A stretch of DNA of 64,000 bases, from contig JAPPMO010000037.1 in NCBI GenBank assembly GCA_028873975.1, positions 271-64,270 on the forward strand, read 5' to 3'. The notes beneath the pieces are model-generated. The model saw only the letters and a list, made by a program, of their open reading frames with translations, had not been told where the DNA came from and ran no database searches. Both the position numbers and the translations under genes were made by a program. The DNA comes from Chloroflexota bacterium (GTDB lineage Bacteria; Chloroflexota; Anaerolineae; Aggregatilineales; Phototrophicaceae). Below, one piece after another: positions 51,971 through 62,286 of this stretch. Position 1 is the stretch's first letter. Each line of letters starts with the position of its first letter.

Positions 51971-53956
51971 CTAAATATCCAGGTTGCGCGCCTGCTTGGC
52001 ATGCGTCTGGATGAAGCGCCTGCGCGGCGGTACGCTGGCGCCCATCAGCATATCGAAAACCTTATCTGCGTCGGCCGCGTCTTCAATCGTCACTTGCAGC
52101 AGCGTCCGCGTCTCGGGATCCATGGTGGTCTCCCACAGTTGCTCCGGATTCATCTCGCCCAGACCCTTGTAACGCTGAATGCTGACCTTGTCCTTGTTCT
52201 TGAAGGCTTTGATCGAACGCTGCAACAGCTGCGCGTCGTCCAGGCCGGCTTGCGGATAAACGTATTGCGTTTTCCTGCCGTTTTTCAGCAGATAAATCGG
52301 CGGCTGCGCAATATACAGATGCCCCTGCTGGATGAGCTGCGGCATGTGTCGAAAGAAGAAGGTCAAGAGCAAGGTGCGGATGTGGCTGCCATCGACATCG
52401 GCGTCTGTCATGATTATCACGCGGCCATAGCGCAACTTTTCAATCGTCATCTCGTCGTGGATGCCGGTGCCCAAAGCGGATATCAAAGACTTGATCTCGT
52501 TGTTGTCCAGTATCTTGTCGATACGCGCCCGTTCTGTGTTGAGTATCTTGCCACGCAGCGGCAGAATGGCTTGAAAATGGCGATCCCGGCCTTGCTTGGC
52601 GCTACCGCCGGCCGAGTCGCCCTCGACGAGGTAGATTTCGGCGTCGTCGCCGCGCTGCGAGCAATCAGCCAATTTGCCCGGCAAGGTGCTGCTCTCCAGC
52701 AGGCTGGGACCGCTGCGAACCAAATCGCGCGCTTTCTTGGCCGCCTCGCGCGCGCGTTTGCTGGTCATGCACTTGTCAACGATTCGACGCGCTTCGCGAC
52801 TGTTGGTTTCCATAAATTCGTTTAGCGATTCGGTGACGACTTGCGAAACCGCGCCCTGCACCTCCGGATTCAGCAGCTTGACCTTTGTCTGGCTTTCGAA
52901 TTGCGGATCCGGATGCTTGACGCTGACTATCGCGGTCAGCCCTTCCAGCGTGTCATTGCCGGAAAAGTTTCCGTCCTTTTCTTTCAGCAAGCCCGCTTTC
53001 CTGGCGTACCGGTTGATCACCCCCGTCACCGCCGAGCGCAGGCCGGTGACATGCGTGCCGCCGTCCGGCGTATTGATGGTGTTGGTAAATGCCAGCTCGG
53101 TTGTGATCGCTACGTCCGAGTATTGCATCGCTGCCTCGACGCCGATCTTGTAGGGCGCGTCGTTGCGGTCCATAAATTCAATGTCCCGCTCCGCATGGAT
53201 GATATTATGGATGGCGCGACGGCTGCGATTCAAATAACGCACGAAGGAACGCAAGCCGCCGTCAAAGTAGAAGGTGACCTCGCGCGGAATGGGCTTGGCT
53301 CGCTCGTCGCGCAGCGTAATCGTCACTTGCCGAGTCACAAAAGCCATTTCCCGAAAACGAGTCATCAAGGTATTGAAGTTGAAGGCGTTCTCTTCCATGA
53401 CCGTGAAATCCGGCACGAATGAGATTACCGTGCCCGTTTCCTCCCCGTTGCGCAGCTTTCGCAGCTTTTTGACGCGGCTTGTGGTCAAGCCTTCCTCATA
53501 GGTCTGCCGCCAAACATGGCCGTCTCGATATATGGTGGCGGTCAATTGGGCGGACAAGGCATTCACAGCGGACACGCCGACGCCGTGCAAACCGCCGCTA
53601 ACAGTGTAAACCTCGTTATCGAACTTTCCGCCCGCGCCTATCACCGTCATGACGACCTCGAGCGCGGGCTTGCCGCTTTCGTGCATATCGACTGGAATGC
53701 CGACGCCATTATCCCGGATCGTCGCGCCGCCGTTCTCGTGCAAACTCACTTCGATTCGATCGCAGCGCCCGGCCAAGGCTTCGTCAATTGAGTTGTCGAC
53801 GACCTCATAAATCAAGTGATGCAGCGCGCTCGCATCGGTGCCCCCAACGTACATGCCCGGGCGTCTGCGAACGTGCTCTCGCGGACTCAGCTGCTGGATG
53901 TTCTTCGCGGTATAGCCATTCTGCTGCTGTTCCACTATTTCCTTGTCTTTTGCCAT
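51971..53956 (-). CDS. gyrB: DNA gyrase subunit B
   Basis: 661 residues. GHKL ATPase: [38 protein letters not shown] and [43 protein letters not shown] and [19 protein letters not shown]-terminal tail [19 protein letters not shown]. The QTYEEG and size favour GyrB over ParE, but separating them needs a tree. AGGAG lies 5 nt before the ATG. gyrA is not in the window. Confidence 0.95.
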   Translation of the reverse strand: MAKDKEIVEQQQNGYTAKNIQQLSPREHVRRRPGMYVGGTDASALHHLIYEVVDNSIDEALAGRCDRIEVSLHENGGATIRDNGVGIPVDMHESGKPALEVVMTVIGAGGKFDNEVYTVSGGLHGVGVSAVNALSAQLTATIYRDGHVWRQTYEEGLTTSRVKKLRKLRNGEETGTVISFVPDFTVMEENAFNFNTLMTRFREMAFVTRQVTITLRDERAKPIPREVTFYFDGGLRSFVRYLNRSRRAIHNIIHAERDIEFMDRNDAPYKIGVEAAMQYSDVAITTELAFTNTINTPDGGTHVTGLRSAVTGVINRYARKAGLLKEKDGNFSGNDTLEGLTAIVSVKHPDPQFESQTKVKLLNPEVQGAVSQVVTESLNEFMETNSREARRIVDKCMTSKRAREAAKKARDLVRSGPSLLESSTLPGKLADCSQRGDDAEIYLVEGDSAGGSAKQGRDRHFQAILPLRGKILNTERARIDKILDNNEIKSLISALGTGIHDEMTIEKLRYGRVIIMTDADVDGSHIRTLLLTFFFRHMPQLIQQGHLYIAQPPIYLLKNGRKTQYVYPQAGLDDAQLLQRSIKAFKNKDKVSIQRYKGLGEMNPEQLWETTMDPETRTLLQVTIEDAADADKVFDMLMGASVPPRRRFIQTHAKQARNLDI

Positions 53957-54077
53957 GGTGTCTCCTGCCAGCTAAACATTAACCGACGAGGCTATTCATC
54001 GGTCCCGATTCTCAGCGAAAATTGCGGACAAGAATACTGACATTCTTCCGAATGAAGGACGATGATACTCTTCATTA

Positions 54078-54106
54078 ATTATACTAGACTGTAGAAGATG
54101 GGACAA
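54078..54106 (-). promoter_or_regulatory. Probable gyrB promoter
   Basis: Minus strand TTGTCC, 17-bp spacer, TATAAT (perfect -10, 4/6 -35). Start near 54071, giving a UTR of about 115 nt before gyrB. Confidence 0.6.
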
Positions 54107-54177
54107 CGGGCGGCGCCAGCAATTTGAGCCGCGCGGCATTGACAGGCTCGGGGGCGACTCCTACAATTTTGCCAATT

Positions 54178-54250
54178 GCCTCTGTAGCTCAGTGGACAGA
54201 GCACCGGTCTTCTAAACCGTTGGTCGCAGGTTCGAGTCCTGCCAGGGGCG
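54178..54250 (+). tRNA. tRNA-Arg (anticodon TCT)
   Basis: 73 nt cloverleaf: acceptor GCCTCTG pairs with CAGGGGC (one T-G), D-arm GCTCAGTGGACAGAGC, anticodon stem CCGGT/ACCGT with loop CTTCTAA giving anticodon TCT, variable TGGTC, T-arm GCAGG-TTCGAGT-CCTGC, discriminator G. CCA is not encoded. It reads AGA and probably AGG. Confidence 0.95.
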
Positions 54251-54264
54251 ATTCGCAACTCCTG

Positions 54265-54350
54265 TTTTGGTATAGCGCGTCGCTCATGCATCGAGTAGGC
54301 TGACGATTTTGCCTGAGCGGGACAGACCTTTTCGCCGGTTACGCGCGGGA
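54265..54350 (+). repeat. Dispersed repeat, copy next to tRNA-Arg
   Basis: TAGCGCGTCGCTCATGCATCGAG to GACAGACCTTTTCGCCGG then TTACGCGCGGG; the terminal GCCGAGCGGCT is lost. It lies between the tRNA and the 3' end of the BTAD gene. Confidence 0.7.
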
Positions 54351-54355
54351 TCGAT

Positions 54356-55642
54356 CTAGGCGATAATGTCACTAAATACCTGCTGGATTTCGCCGGAAAG
54401 ACTTGTCTTTGCTGACTTTGCCCATTTCTCCAGCGCCCGATAGTGCGTAACCGCTTCGGCACGACGCCCCAAATGTACGTACAGCCTTAACAGCTTTTTG
54501 TGAATCGCCTCATTCGCGTAGTCGGTATCAAGGGCCCGCGTCAAGGTATGCAGCGCCAATTCGTGTTTCCCGTCCTGCGCCCAATACGCCGCGGTATTTT
54601 CAAGCGCCTCGATATAAGCAATCTGGTATGCCTCTCGCCGCTCCAGGATCCACTGGTCATTATGTCCCTGCAAAAACGGACCGCGATACAAATTGGCAAC
54701 CCGCTGCCAAACTTCAAAGGGGTCATCGGGCTCGCCATATCGCCCAAGCATGAGCGCTTCAATGAATTCGAATACGTCAAAGTAAAATGGCACTTCCGGG
54801 TCAATACGGTAATAGGTCCCGTCGTGCATCATCGCGTCGATTCCCAGCGCCTTGTGCAGCCGCCGTTTGGTAACATGGAAAACGTTGACAGCTTGATCAA
54901 TATCCAGCCCCGGCCAAAATGTCTGGCAAATTTCATTGCGCGTCACCACGGGCCGATCCAGCGTGAAAAATAACAGCAAGCGCGGTAAATGCCCTTCCCA
55001 TCGTTCAACCAGGTGATCGCCCATGAAAACGTATCCCGGGCCCAGCGAGAGGACCTTGAGCTCGGCGCCTTCGCTATTGCGATTCTGATAGAAGTCCTCG
55101 CGAACAAGATGGTCATCGCGCAAGATAACAGCCTGCCTCTTCGCAATCATCGACAGCCAGGGCATACGCGGCAAAGTACGCGTATTGATAACGAGCTTGC
55201 ACCTCTCCGGCAAAACATGGGACAGGCGTTCGATCAGACGCTGCACGTCATCGGCGCGGTCGGCGCGGTCAAACTCATCCAATATGAGATAATACGCGCC
55301 GTCGTGCAATTCGCTCAATTCGCTTACAAAAGCGCGCAAGACATCGTCAAAGTATTTGTAGGGATTCTTTAGAACCTTGCTTTGCAACAAGTTAATATGA
55401 CGGCCGAAAGTCGCGTGCTGGTTTGTCATTGCATCTGTGAAGCTGGTCATAAAATTGAGCAAGTTGATGTCGTCCATGTCGAAGGAATAGTAGAAACTGC
55501 GGATGTCGGGATCACCTATTAGACAGGCAAGCAAGACGTTCCGTAACCGATTTGCAGGATGTAAAAGCACTATTTTCGCATCGGCTGCATATCTATTGAA
55601 AACTTCAAGCGCGGGCTGCGCCCTGCCTTGTATGCTCATCAT
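54356..55642 (-). CDS. STAND-like / BTAD-domain transcriptional regulator with degenerate P-loop
   Basis: 428 residues. N-terminal NTPase-like half has a Walker-B-type YYLILDEFDRADRADD, but the Walker A position (after KIVLL) reads HPANRLRN with no GxxGxGK. The middle has a winged-helix-like segment (FWPGLDIDQAVNVFHVTKRR), followed by a bacterial transcriptional activator domain of TPR-like helices (NLYRGPFLQGHNDQWILERR, LRLYVHLGRRAEAVTHYRAL). It resembles SARP/BTAD regulators. It is probably a DNA-binding regulator whose target is unknown. ATG 55642 or 55639. Confidence 0.78.
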   Translation of the reverse strand: MMSIQGRAQPALEVFNRYAADAKIVLLHPANRLRNVLLACLIGDPDIRSFYYSFDMDDINLLNFMTSFTDAMTNQHATFGRHINLLQSKVLKNPYKYFDDVLRAFVSELSELHDGAYYLILDEFDRADRADDVQRLIERLSHVLPERCKLVINTRTLPRMPWLSMIAKRQAVILRDDHLVREDFYQNRNSEGAELKVLSLGPGYVFMGDHLVERWEGHLPRLLLFFTLDRPVVTRNEICQTFWPGLDIDQAVNVFHVTKRRLHKALGIDAMMHDGTYYRIDPEVPFYFDVFEFIEALMLGRYGEPDDPFEVWQRVANLYRGPFLQGHNDQWILERREAYQIAYIEALENTAAYWAQDGKHELALHTLTRALDTDYANEAIHKKLLRLYVHLGRRAEAVTHYRALEKWAKSAKTSLSGEIQQVFSDIIA

Positions 55643-56190
55643 ACCTGATCTCGTTCATCGAATATGCTAAGTTATTATTATAGTCTATCACAAACAACCA
55701 TATGCTGACAGGAAACGATGAAGGGAAAAACATACTCCGCTCAATTTATGAGCGCTGCCCAACCGCGCGGATAATGCGGGATTTCCAAAACCGCATCGTC
55801 CCCGGTCCTTACAAAATACAACACCGAACATCTGCTACATTTTCCATAAGCAATCGCAAAAAACGGACTACTATATGCCATGAAAATATAATCATCCTGG
55901 CAGGTAGAACCTTGCAAGCACTACTTCACAACAGCGCGGTATTGTATCGAAATCGGTTGATATTCTAATGAGCCAAATATAGTTTCACCACAAAGACACG
56001 AAGGACACATAGAAAACGACTATTTCGCAAACAATTCTCGGTGCTCTCGGTGTTGTAGGGCTGTGTCTACGCGCCCCTCGGTGGTTAAGATTTCCTGTAT
56101 CAACCGAAAAGGATGCACTAGCGCAGCGCCGGCTATAGTTTCGCAGCGGACGGTGGTTCCGCAGGCGCGATTAGCGCCGAAGACGACAAT
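55643..56190. other. Intergenic, about 550 bp, AT-richer than surroundings
   Basis: I see no credible gene; an 88-codon plus ORF (55702-55968) lacks an SD and protein-like composition. A TATAAT-like box on the minus strand near 55678 may serve the BTAD gene. At 55984-56010 and 56036-56095 there are CACCACAAAGACACGAAGGA and GGTGCTCTCGGTG / CCTCGGTGGTTAAG repeat copies. Confidence 0.45.
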
Positions 56191-57933
56191 CTATCCCCCG
56201 GCTTCCGCGTCCAATAGCGCCAGCTCTCGCCTCAAGGTTTTTCCGACTGCGGTCTTGGGCAATTCCTCAATGAACGCGATGCGTCGTGGAATCTCGTAAG
56301 GCGCCAATTTGTCCTCAAGGAACTCAATGATATCCTCGGCTGTGGCATTCTGATTCTGTTTCAACACGACCCAGGCTTTTAGCGCTTCTTGTCCCGCCCT
56401 CTCCGGGTGCGGGATGGCGGCAACGCCGACTTCCAACACCGCGGGATGAGCGCTAATCGCCTTCTCCACCGTTGTTGGATAGACATTGAAGCCGCCTATC
56501 AGCGCCATATCCTTTTTTCGATCGACGATATAGAAATAGCCATCTTCGTCCATGCGCGCGATATCCCCGGTATACAGCCAGCGCTTGCCGTCCTCCTCTC
56601 GCAGTACGTTTTGCGTCTCTTCCAGCATGCCGTGATAGCCAACCATCACATTGGGCCCGGCCATCACCAACTCGCCGACCTCGCCGACCGGCACATCCGT
56701 CTCACCGTCTTCAAGGCTGACAATGCGCATATCCATTTCCGGCAGCGGCAAGCCAATCGATCCGGGGCGATTTTCCTTATAGATCGGGTTGACATGAGTC
56801 GCGGTCGGCGCTTCGCTCATGCCAAAGCCTTCCCGCACCGAACCGCCCGAAAGTCGCTCGAATTCCTCTTTCGTCGTGAGCGGCAGAGGCGCGGATCCGC
56901 TCAAGCACAAGTGCAGGGAACTCAGGTCCACTTCTCCATTCTTAACCCGGGGATGGTTGTTGATCGCATTGTAAAGAGCTGGCACGCCGGGAAACAAGGT
57001 CGTGCGGAAAGTCTCGATATTTCCGAGCACATCGTCGATATCACGGGGATTCGGGACCAGGACGATCTTGCAGCCCCTGTAGACGCTTGTGCTGACTACA
57101 ACGACCAATCCATATACGTGGAAAAACGGAATCGCGCCCAGAAAGATCTCGTCCTCGCTTGCGGTATCCAAGAGATCCAATATGCCTTCCGTCTGCAGCA
57201 TGTTCGCCACCAAAGCGCGATGCTTGGACATGGCCGCCTTGGGTACGCCGGTGGTCCCGCCGGTGTACTGAAAAATCGCCAGGTCCTCAGGCCCAACCGC
57301 GACCGCGGCTCTTTTGCCATCATATTCTCGCAAGAGATCCTGGAACCAATGGTCGCCGCTTTCCACCGTGGCTAGAAAATGACCATCCTTCTTTTCCCTG
57401 GCGATGGTGAACAAAACCTTCGCCAAAGGCGGCAGGTACTCCTTGACATTGGCGACGATGACTGTCTTTACTTTTGTTCGCGGCTGAACTTGCTTCACGA
57501 GATCATAAAAGAGCGTCATCGTCAGTACAAATTCGGCGTCGCAATCATTGATCTGATGAGCCATCTTGTCCGCGGGATAGGTCGGATTTGTCGCGGCGAC
57601 TACGCCGCCGGCCTTGAGAATCGCATAAAAGCTGATCACAAAAGCAACTGAATTCGGCATCACAATCGCGACGCGATCACTCTTTTTGAGTCCCAGATTG
57701 ACCAGGGCTGCCGCCAAAGCATCCGAGGCGCGGTCAAGTTCCGCATAGGTAAAGTTTTTGCTGACGCGCCCGATCACGGGCAAGGCGGCCGGCGTGATCA
57801 AGGCCGTGTGCTGCGGGATCCTCGCGCTCGTATCCTTTAAGAACTGGTGTAATGGAACTTCGGGGAATTCAAGCGCTGTCGGCATACCCACATCATAATT
57901 CTCGGTCCATGGACGCTCCGCATAAGTGACCAT
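56191..57933 (-). CDS. fadD: Long-chain fatty acid-CoA ligase
   Basis: 580 residues from ATG 57933 (GGAG 9 nt upstream; the frame opens 5 codons earlier at a TTG). ANL-family motifs: FQYTGGTTGVPKAAMSKHR, REGFGMSEAPTATHVNP, RWLYTGDIARMDEDGYFYIV, DRKKDMALIGGFNVYP and the catalytic Lys in LPKTAVGKTLRREL. It activates fatty acids to acyl-CoA for beta-oxidation or lipid synthesis. Gene symbol by analogy; chain-length preference unknown. It is a single gene, not fused, unlike the ligase at 44.7 kb. Confidence 0.9.
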   Translation of the reverse strand: MVTYAERPWTENYDVGMPTALEFPEVPLHQFLKDTSARIPQHTALITPAALPVIGRVSKNFTYAELDRASDALAAALVNLGLKKSDRVAIVMPNSVAFVISFYAILKAGGVVAATNPTYPADKMAHQINDCDAEFVLTMTLFYDLVKQVQPRTKVKTVIVANVKEYLPPLAKVLFTIAREKKDGHFLATVESGDHWFQDLLREYDGKRAAVAVGPEDLAIFQYTGGTTGVPKAAMSKHRALVANMLQTEGILDLLDTASEDEIFLGAIPFFHVYGLVVVVSTSVYRGCKIVLVPNPRDIDDVLGNIETFRTTLFPGVPALYNAINNHPRVKNGEVDLSSLHLCLSGSAPLPLTTKEEFERLSGGSVREGFGMSEAPTATHVNPIYKENRPGSIGLPLPEMDMRIVSLEDGETDVPVGEVGELVMAGPNVMVGYHGMLEETQNVLREEDGKRWLYTGDIARMDEDGYFYIVDRKKDMALIGGFNVYPTTVEKAISAHPAVLEVGVAAIPHPERAGQEALKAWVVLKQNQNATAEDIIEFLEDKLAPYEIPRRIAFIEELPKTAVGKTLRRELALLDAEAGG

Positions 57934-58479
57934 CAGAACTCGCTCCAATTTTATTGCTGCCTAAGTATGCGCCGTAGTATAACATAGCCCCAAATCAAAG
58001 GTAAAACCGCTGCATGTAGACCCCAGGGCAATCGCAGCAAATTGTTTTTTCACCACAGCCGCTCGGCGCGTAACCGGCGAAATTGGGCTACCTCGCTCAC
58101 ACAAAATAATAAATCTTCTCGGCTACCGCAATTCGCGGTTTATAAAATAAGAAGCACCGAGAACACAGAGTTTAAGTTTTTTCAGGGCAGAACTTCTCTA
58201 GGAATGACTTACAAATGGGTGAAATTGCTTGTCGCGGAATCCGAAATCGAAGTGAAATTCTACGTTTCCCAAGAAATGAAAGATTTTTCTCTGTGCTCTC
58301 GGTGTCTCTGTGGTTATATTTAAGTTTGTATTGTCTTCATTGTAGTGCATGTTTATTTTGCTGCGATTGTCCTGATGCAGACCCTCGGTGGCTGTGGTGA
58401 ATCCCCCGTACTGAACCCGCAACGAGCCATGTCCGCGACTGTCACCGTTCCCAATATACCGTCAAAGGCGCGCGATCCA
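57934..58479. other. Intergenic, about 545 bp, repeats only
   Basis: No gene supported. A weak promoter for fadD (TTACCT-17-TATACT, minus, -10 at 57976-57981) is possible. The dispersed-repeat core (AGCCGCTCGGCGCGTAACCG then GCGAAAT) occurs on the minus strand at about 58050-58078. Around 58152-58175 and 58290-58328 are the GCACCGAGAACACAGAG and CTCTCGGTGTCTCTGTGG repeats. Confidence 0.5.
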
Positions 58480-58905
58480 TTACCTGGATGGCTCTAGCCA
58501 AGCCGACCAAGCCGCGGGAAGCCGAACGACCCGCCCGGCGCTGTCCAGACAGACCAGCTTCAGCCTCGCTTTGAACAGGCGCTGCCCGCTAAGCGCGTCA
58601 ACGATCTCGCAGGCGAAGCTCACAGTCCGGCTCCTGTAGTCAGCAATCCAGGTGCGCACGGTTATTTCTTGATCATAGCGCGCAGCCATCAGATACTTCG
58701 CTTCAAGTTCTCCGGCCGCCAGGAAGTGACCCGCGCGCTCAATCTCCGCGTAACTGAATCCCTGATCTCGAATATAAGCGCTGCGCCCCTCTTCAAACCA
58801 CACCAAATAGGCGGCATGATGCACGATGCCCATCTTGTCCGTCTCGGCATAACGGACGTGGAAACTAATCTCGCTTACAAAACGGTCGGCGGGCGCCATC
58901 AACAT
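58480..58905 (-). CDS. Acyl-CoA thioesterase, 4HBT/YbgC type
   Basis: 141 residues, single hot-dog domain. The active-site stretch RYAETDKMGIVHHAAYLVWF with EEGRSAYIRD follows the YbgC/4-hydroxybenzoyl-CoA thioesterase pattern (Asp then GxxxxxxY..W.E.GR). It hydrolyses acyl-CoA. The start may be ATG 58905 or ATG 58899, the latter with AGGG 6 nt upstream. Confidence 0.9.
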   Translation of the reverse strand: MLMAPADRFVSEISFHVRYAETDKMGIVHHAAYLVWFEEGRSAYIRDQGFSYAEIERAGHFLAAGELEAKYLMAARYDQEITVRTWIADYRSRTVSFACEIVDALSGQRLFKARLKLVCLDSAGRVVRLPAAWSAWLEPSR

Positions 58906-59024
58906 CCCTATATGATTTCTTCAGCGCGCATAGTCTACTGCTTGATGCCCGCGACATACAAGGATTGAAAGCTGGCTTATTTCTGCGACACTTGAAGAAT
59001 CGGGAGAAAAAAAGAGGAACTGTC

Positions 59025-60842
59025 ATGCTTAAACTGACTGCGATTGTATTGAAGCTTCTGCTGGCTGTTTCCATCGGCTCCGCAGCTTGGGCGCAAAATC
59101 TGGAGAATCCTTACGCGGGGACGCCACAATCGCGGACGGACGACGGCGCCTTTGTCTTGGGCGATACCAGCGCGCGCATGCGCTTCATCGAATTTTCCGA
59201 TTTTCTCTGTGGTTTCTGCCAAAACTACGAGCCCGTGGCGGCCGAATTCATCCAGGAATACGTTTTGACCGGCGAGGCGCAATTCGAATACCGCATGTTC
59301 CCGGTCGTTGACCCTCTTTTGTCTCCGCTTAGCGCAGCCCTTGCGGAATGCGCCGATACCCTGTCTCCGGGTTCATTTTGGCTGGCGCACGACCTGTTGT
59401 TCGGCATCGCTGCTGACGATGGATTCACCGAAGGCTCGACAGTTCGCGTCGCCGAAGAACTCGACCTCGACCATGACGATTTAGTCGATTGCGCCTCAGC
59501 GGCGAAGCAGTATCAAATCGATCAGCACTATGGGCTGGATCTGGGCGTACAGGGTACGCCGTCTCTATTTGTACAGTATGATGGCGCGGCGCCGGTAGCG
59601 ATCGCGCACGCCCTGCCGGAACATTTCCCCGCGCTGGTTGAGGCTATTCGTCCGGAGACCTCCAACGCTGTCACGATCGAGGACGGACCATATGCGGGCC
59701 TCAGCACCTTTCGCAGCGCCGACGGCGGTTTCGTCCTGGGCGCCCCGGACGCGCCTCTGGCTATCGTTGCCTTCGAAGATTTCCTCTGCCGGCACTGTCA
59801 ATCATACCTTGAGACTGTGCACAGTTTTATAGAGTCTCACGTGCGGGGGGGAATGGCGCAATTCGAGTATCGCTTTTACCCTTTGATCGACCCGCAATAC
59901 TCTGCGCAGACCGCTCAAATCGCTGAATGCGTTGGCCACCTTGACATGCGAAAGTTCTGGGACGGGCATGATTTGCTTTTCGAGATGGCGAAAGAACGGG
60001 AACTCAGCGCGTATAGCGCCAATGATGTCGCGGAATCGCTTGATCTTGACGCCGCCGCGCTCATAAGCTGTATGGAGCGTTCAATTCAGTTTCTTATCGA
60101 TGTCAGACTGGGACAGGCGCAAGGGGTTACCGGCACACCAGCTATCCGCGCCCGGCGAGACGGCGGCGAGCTCGATGTCATCTTCGCTGGCCAGCAGGCA
60201 TTGGATCGAGGCGGGGCGCCTTTGGATCTGCTGGTCGCCCTGGCGGATGGATTGCCCGGGGTCACCGTCGGCTCACCCGAACTTAGCGTTCTGAATTCCA
60301 CCATGTTGCTTGATACCAACTTGTTTGCGGGAGATCCTTGTGGGCCGCCCTGCTGGCAAAACATAAGTCCCGGCAAAACGGATATGGGAGAGGCGCTGGA
60401 GATCTTGAGCGGGCTTGATTCGATCAGCATCACAGAAGCAACTGATGCGGATATTGTATTCGCCTACGAATCCGGCGCCCCTTGCTGCCAAATCGTCAGC
60501 GACGACGGCGGCCTGGTAGCTGGGATAGTGCTGCAACTGACGCCACAAGTCCTCGTCGGAGAACTGATCCAACAATTAGGTGAACCAGAGTACGTGACGG
60601 GCATGCCCTTTAGCGAAAAAGAATATCTGCTCGTTCTGGTTTATCCGGAAAATTCCGCTTTTCTCTATGCCATGGTCACGGGAGCCGACGGCGTCTTGGA
60701 CGAGTTGTCCCCAGTTGTCACGGCGATATATTCTACGGACGAGCGAATGCGTCAAGTGATCAGCACATCGCCATTCGACAATTGGAAAGGCTATCTGAGC
60801 TACAGCCAATATATGGACGGAGAGTTCGACAACAATCCCTAG
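59025..60842 (+). CDS. Secreted protein with two DsbA-like thioredoxin domains and a PCGPPCW C-domain
   Basis: 605 residues from ATG 59025 (GAGGA 7 nt upstream). Signal peptide to about residue 24 (LLLAVSIGSAAWAQ). Domain 1 (about 40-215) has FSDFLCGFCQNYEPVA; domain 2 (about 230-405) has FEDFLCRHCQSYLETV. Both keep CxxC and the cis-Pro loop (GVQGTPSLFV; GVTGTPAIRA), so both may be redox-active. The remaining ~180 residues form a third module with CGPPCWQNISPGKTDMGEAL and a CCQI motif. Likely disulfide chemistry outside the membrane. Neighbours give no substrate. Confidence 0.85.
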   Translation: MLKLTAIVLKLLLAVSIGSAAWAQNLENPYAGTPQSRTDDGAFVLGDTSARMRFIEFSDFLCGFCQNYEPVAAEFIQEYVLTGEAQFEYRMFPVVDPLLSPLSAALAECADTLSPGSFWLAHDLLFGIAADDGFTEGSTVRVAEELDLDHDDLVDCASAAKQYQIDQHYGLDLGVQGTPSLFVQYDGAAPVAIAHALPEHFPALVEAIRPETSNAVTIEDGPYAGLSTFRSADGGFVLGAPDAPLAIVAFEDFLCRHCQSYLETVHSFIESHVRGGMAQFEYRFYPLIDPQYSAQTAQIAECVGHLDMRKFWDGHDLLFEMAKERELSAYSANDVAESLDLDAAALISCMERSIQFLIDVRLGQAQGVTGTPAIRARRDGGELDVIFAGQQALDRGGAPLDLLVALADGLPGVTVGSPELSVLNSTMLLDTNLFAGDPCGPPCWQNISPGKTDMGEALEILSGLDSISITEATDADIVFAYESGAPCCQIVSDDGGLVAGIVLQLTPQVLVGELIQQLGEPEYVTGMPFSEKEYLLVLVYPENSAFLYAMVTGADGVLDELSPVVTAIYSTDERMRQVISTSPFDNWKGYLSYSQYMDGEFDNNP

Positions 60843-60846
60843 CAGC

Positions 60847-61137
60847 TTAATCCCTTGGTCGATGCCGGTTTTGAAGTTCCAGCTCTATATCCTGGAGGGA
60901 AAGGTCCAGTTCCGCCATCAAGACCAATACGTGGTAGAACAGGTCCGCCAGTTCGCTCACTTGTTCTTGCCGGCCTTGTTCTAAAGCGGCGATGATGGTC
61001 TCCACCGCCTCTTCGCCCACTTTCTGCGCGATCTTGCCGCGACCTTCGTCGAAAAGGCGATTTGTATAGCTTCCCTCGGCTGGATTCAGCTTGCGATCGC
61101 GGATGATCGCTTCCAACTGCTTGAGCATCTCGCTCAT
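60847..61137 (-). CDS. hisE: Phosphoribosyl-ATP pyrophosphatase
   Basis: 96 residues, all-alpha MazG-like fold. Visible: SYTNRLFDEGRGKIAQKVGEE and EAVETIIAALE with the metal-binding acidic residues, then ELADLFYHVLVLMAEL. It removes PPi from PR-ATP, step 2 of histidine synthesis. It is the last gene of the his operon, 14 nt after hisI. Confidence 0.96.
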   Translation of the reverse strand: MSEMLKQLEAIIRDRKLNPAEGSYTNRLFDEGRGKIAQKVGEEAVETIIAALEQGRQEQVSELADLFYHVLVLMAELDLSLQDIELELQNRHRPRD

Positions 61138-61151
61138 CGTCCTGTCCCCGT

Positions 61152-61511
61152 CTAATATCGCTGCGGCTCGTGAATGAACTGATCAAAACTGCGGTAGAAA
61201 CAACTGCGGGCTCCGGTGTGGCAGGCGGGTCCGGCGGGTTTAACCAGGATCAGAAGCGTGTCGGCATCGCAATCGATGCGTATATCAACCACCTGTTGCG
61301 TATTGCTGGAGGTCTCCCCTTTTTGCCACAGGGTCCGGCGGCTGCGGCTCCAAAAGGTCGTCTTCCCGGTATCCAGCGTGGCTTGCAAAGATTGCGCGTT
61401 CATGTAGGCCATCATCAAAACTTCGAGCGTCGACGCGTCTTGCACGATCGCCGGTATCAATCCTCGCTCGTTCCATTGAATCGCTTCCAGAACCCCGCTT
61501 TCAAGAGGCAT
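61152..61511 (-). CDS. hisI: Phosphoribosyl-AMP cyclohydrolase
   Basis: 119 residues. Visible: [40 protein letters not shown] and GARSCFYR with Zn2+/Mg2+-binding Asp and Cys. It opens the adenine ring of PR-AMP (step 3). It overlaps hisF by 11 nt, so it is translationally coupled. hisI and hisE are separate genes here, not fused. Confidence 0.97.
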   Translation of the reverse strand: MPLESGVLEAIQWNERGLIPAIVQDASTLEVLMMAYMNAQSLQATLDTGKTTFWSRSRRTLWQKGETSSNTQQVVDIRIDCDADTLLILVKPAGPACHTGARSCFYRSFDQFIHEPQRY

Positions 61512-62286
61512 CGGATTCCTCCCAGCCGGACAGCCGAATCGGCAGGCCCTTGTCGTTCAAATACTGCTTTAGCTCGGCGATGCGCATTTCATTGAAGTGA
61601 AATAGCGTCGCCGCCAAAGCCGCGTCCGCGCCGCCTTCTTCCAGCGCTGCGCGGAAATGCTCTTTCCTGCCGGCGCCACCGGACGCGATCACCGGGATGG
61701 ATACCGCCTCCGCTACCGCTTGTGTCATCTCAATATCATATCCGGATTTGGTTCCGTCCTTATCCATACTCGTCAGCAGTATCTCTCCAGCGCCGCGATC
61801 CTCGACCTCTTTCGCCCAGGGAACTGCTTCCTTGTCGGTCGGGATGCGGCCTCCGTTGATGTGAACGAGCCATTTGCCGTCAACTCTGCGGGGGTCGATC
61901 GCCACGACGATGCATTGGCTGCCAAAACCCCAGGCGCCCGATGAGATCAATTCCGGGCTTCGGACAGCGGCGCTATTGATCGAGACTTTGTCGGCGCCTG
62001 CCAACAGAGTCTCGCGTATATCGTCGATGCTGCGAATGCCTCCTCCGACGCAAAAGGGAATGAAGATGCTATCCGCCACTTGTTTGACCATTTCCAGCCT
62101 GGTCTTGCGCGCCTCGTGCGATGCGGTGATATCAAGGAAAACCAACTCGTCAGCGCCTTCTCGATCATAAACGATCGCCTGCTCGACCGGGTCGCCGGCG
62201 TCGCGCAGGTCAATGAAATTGACGCCTTTGACAACGCGCCCGTCCTTCACATCCAGACAAGGTATGATTCGCTTCGCCAACATCAT
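61501..62286 (-). CDS. hisF: Imidazole glycerol phosphate synthase cyclase subunit
   Basis: 261 residues, TIM barrel. Visible: [20 protein letters not shown] with catalytic Asp, [22 protein letters not shown], and the second catalytic Asp in [15 protein letters not shown]. It partners with HisH to make IGP and AICAR. The start overlaps the hisA stop by 4 nt (ATGA). Confidence 0.97.
   Translation of the reverse strand: MMLAKRIIPCLDVKDGRVVKGVNFIDLRDAGDPVEQAIVYDREGADELVFLDITASHEARKTRLEMVKQVADSIFIPFCVGGGIRSIDDIRETLLAGADKVSINSAAVRSPELISSGAWGFGSQCIVVAIDPRRVDGKWLVHINGGRIPTDKEAVPWAKEVEDRGAGEILLTSMDKDGTKSGYDIEMTQAVAEAVSIPVIASGGAGRKEHFRAALEEGGADAALAATLFHFNEMRIAELKQYLNDKGLPIRLSGWEESDAS

Noticed and set aside
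55702..55968. 88-codon plus ORF in the BTAD-fadD gap
   Set aside because: No SD, irregular composition, AT-rich background and no neighbour logic.
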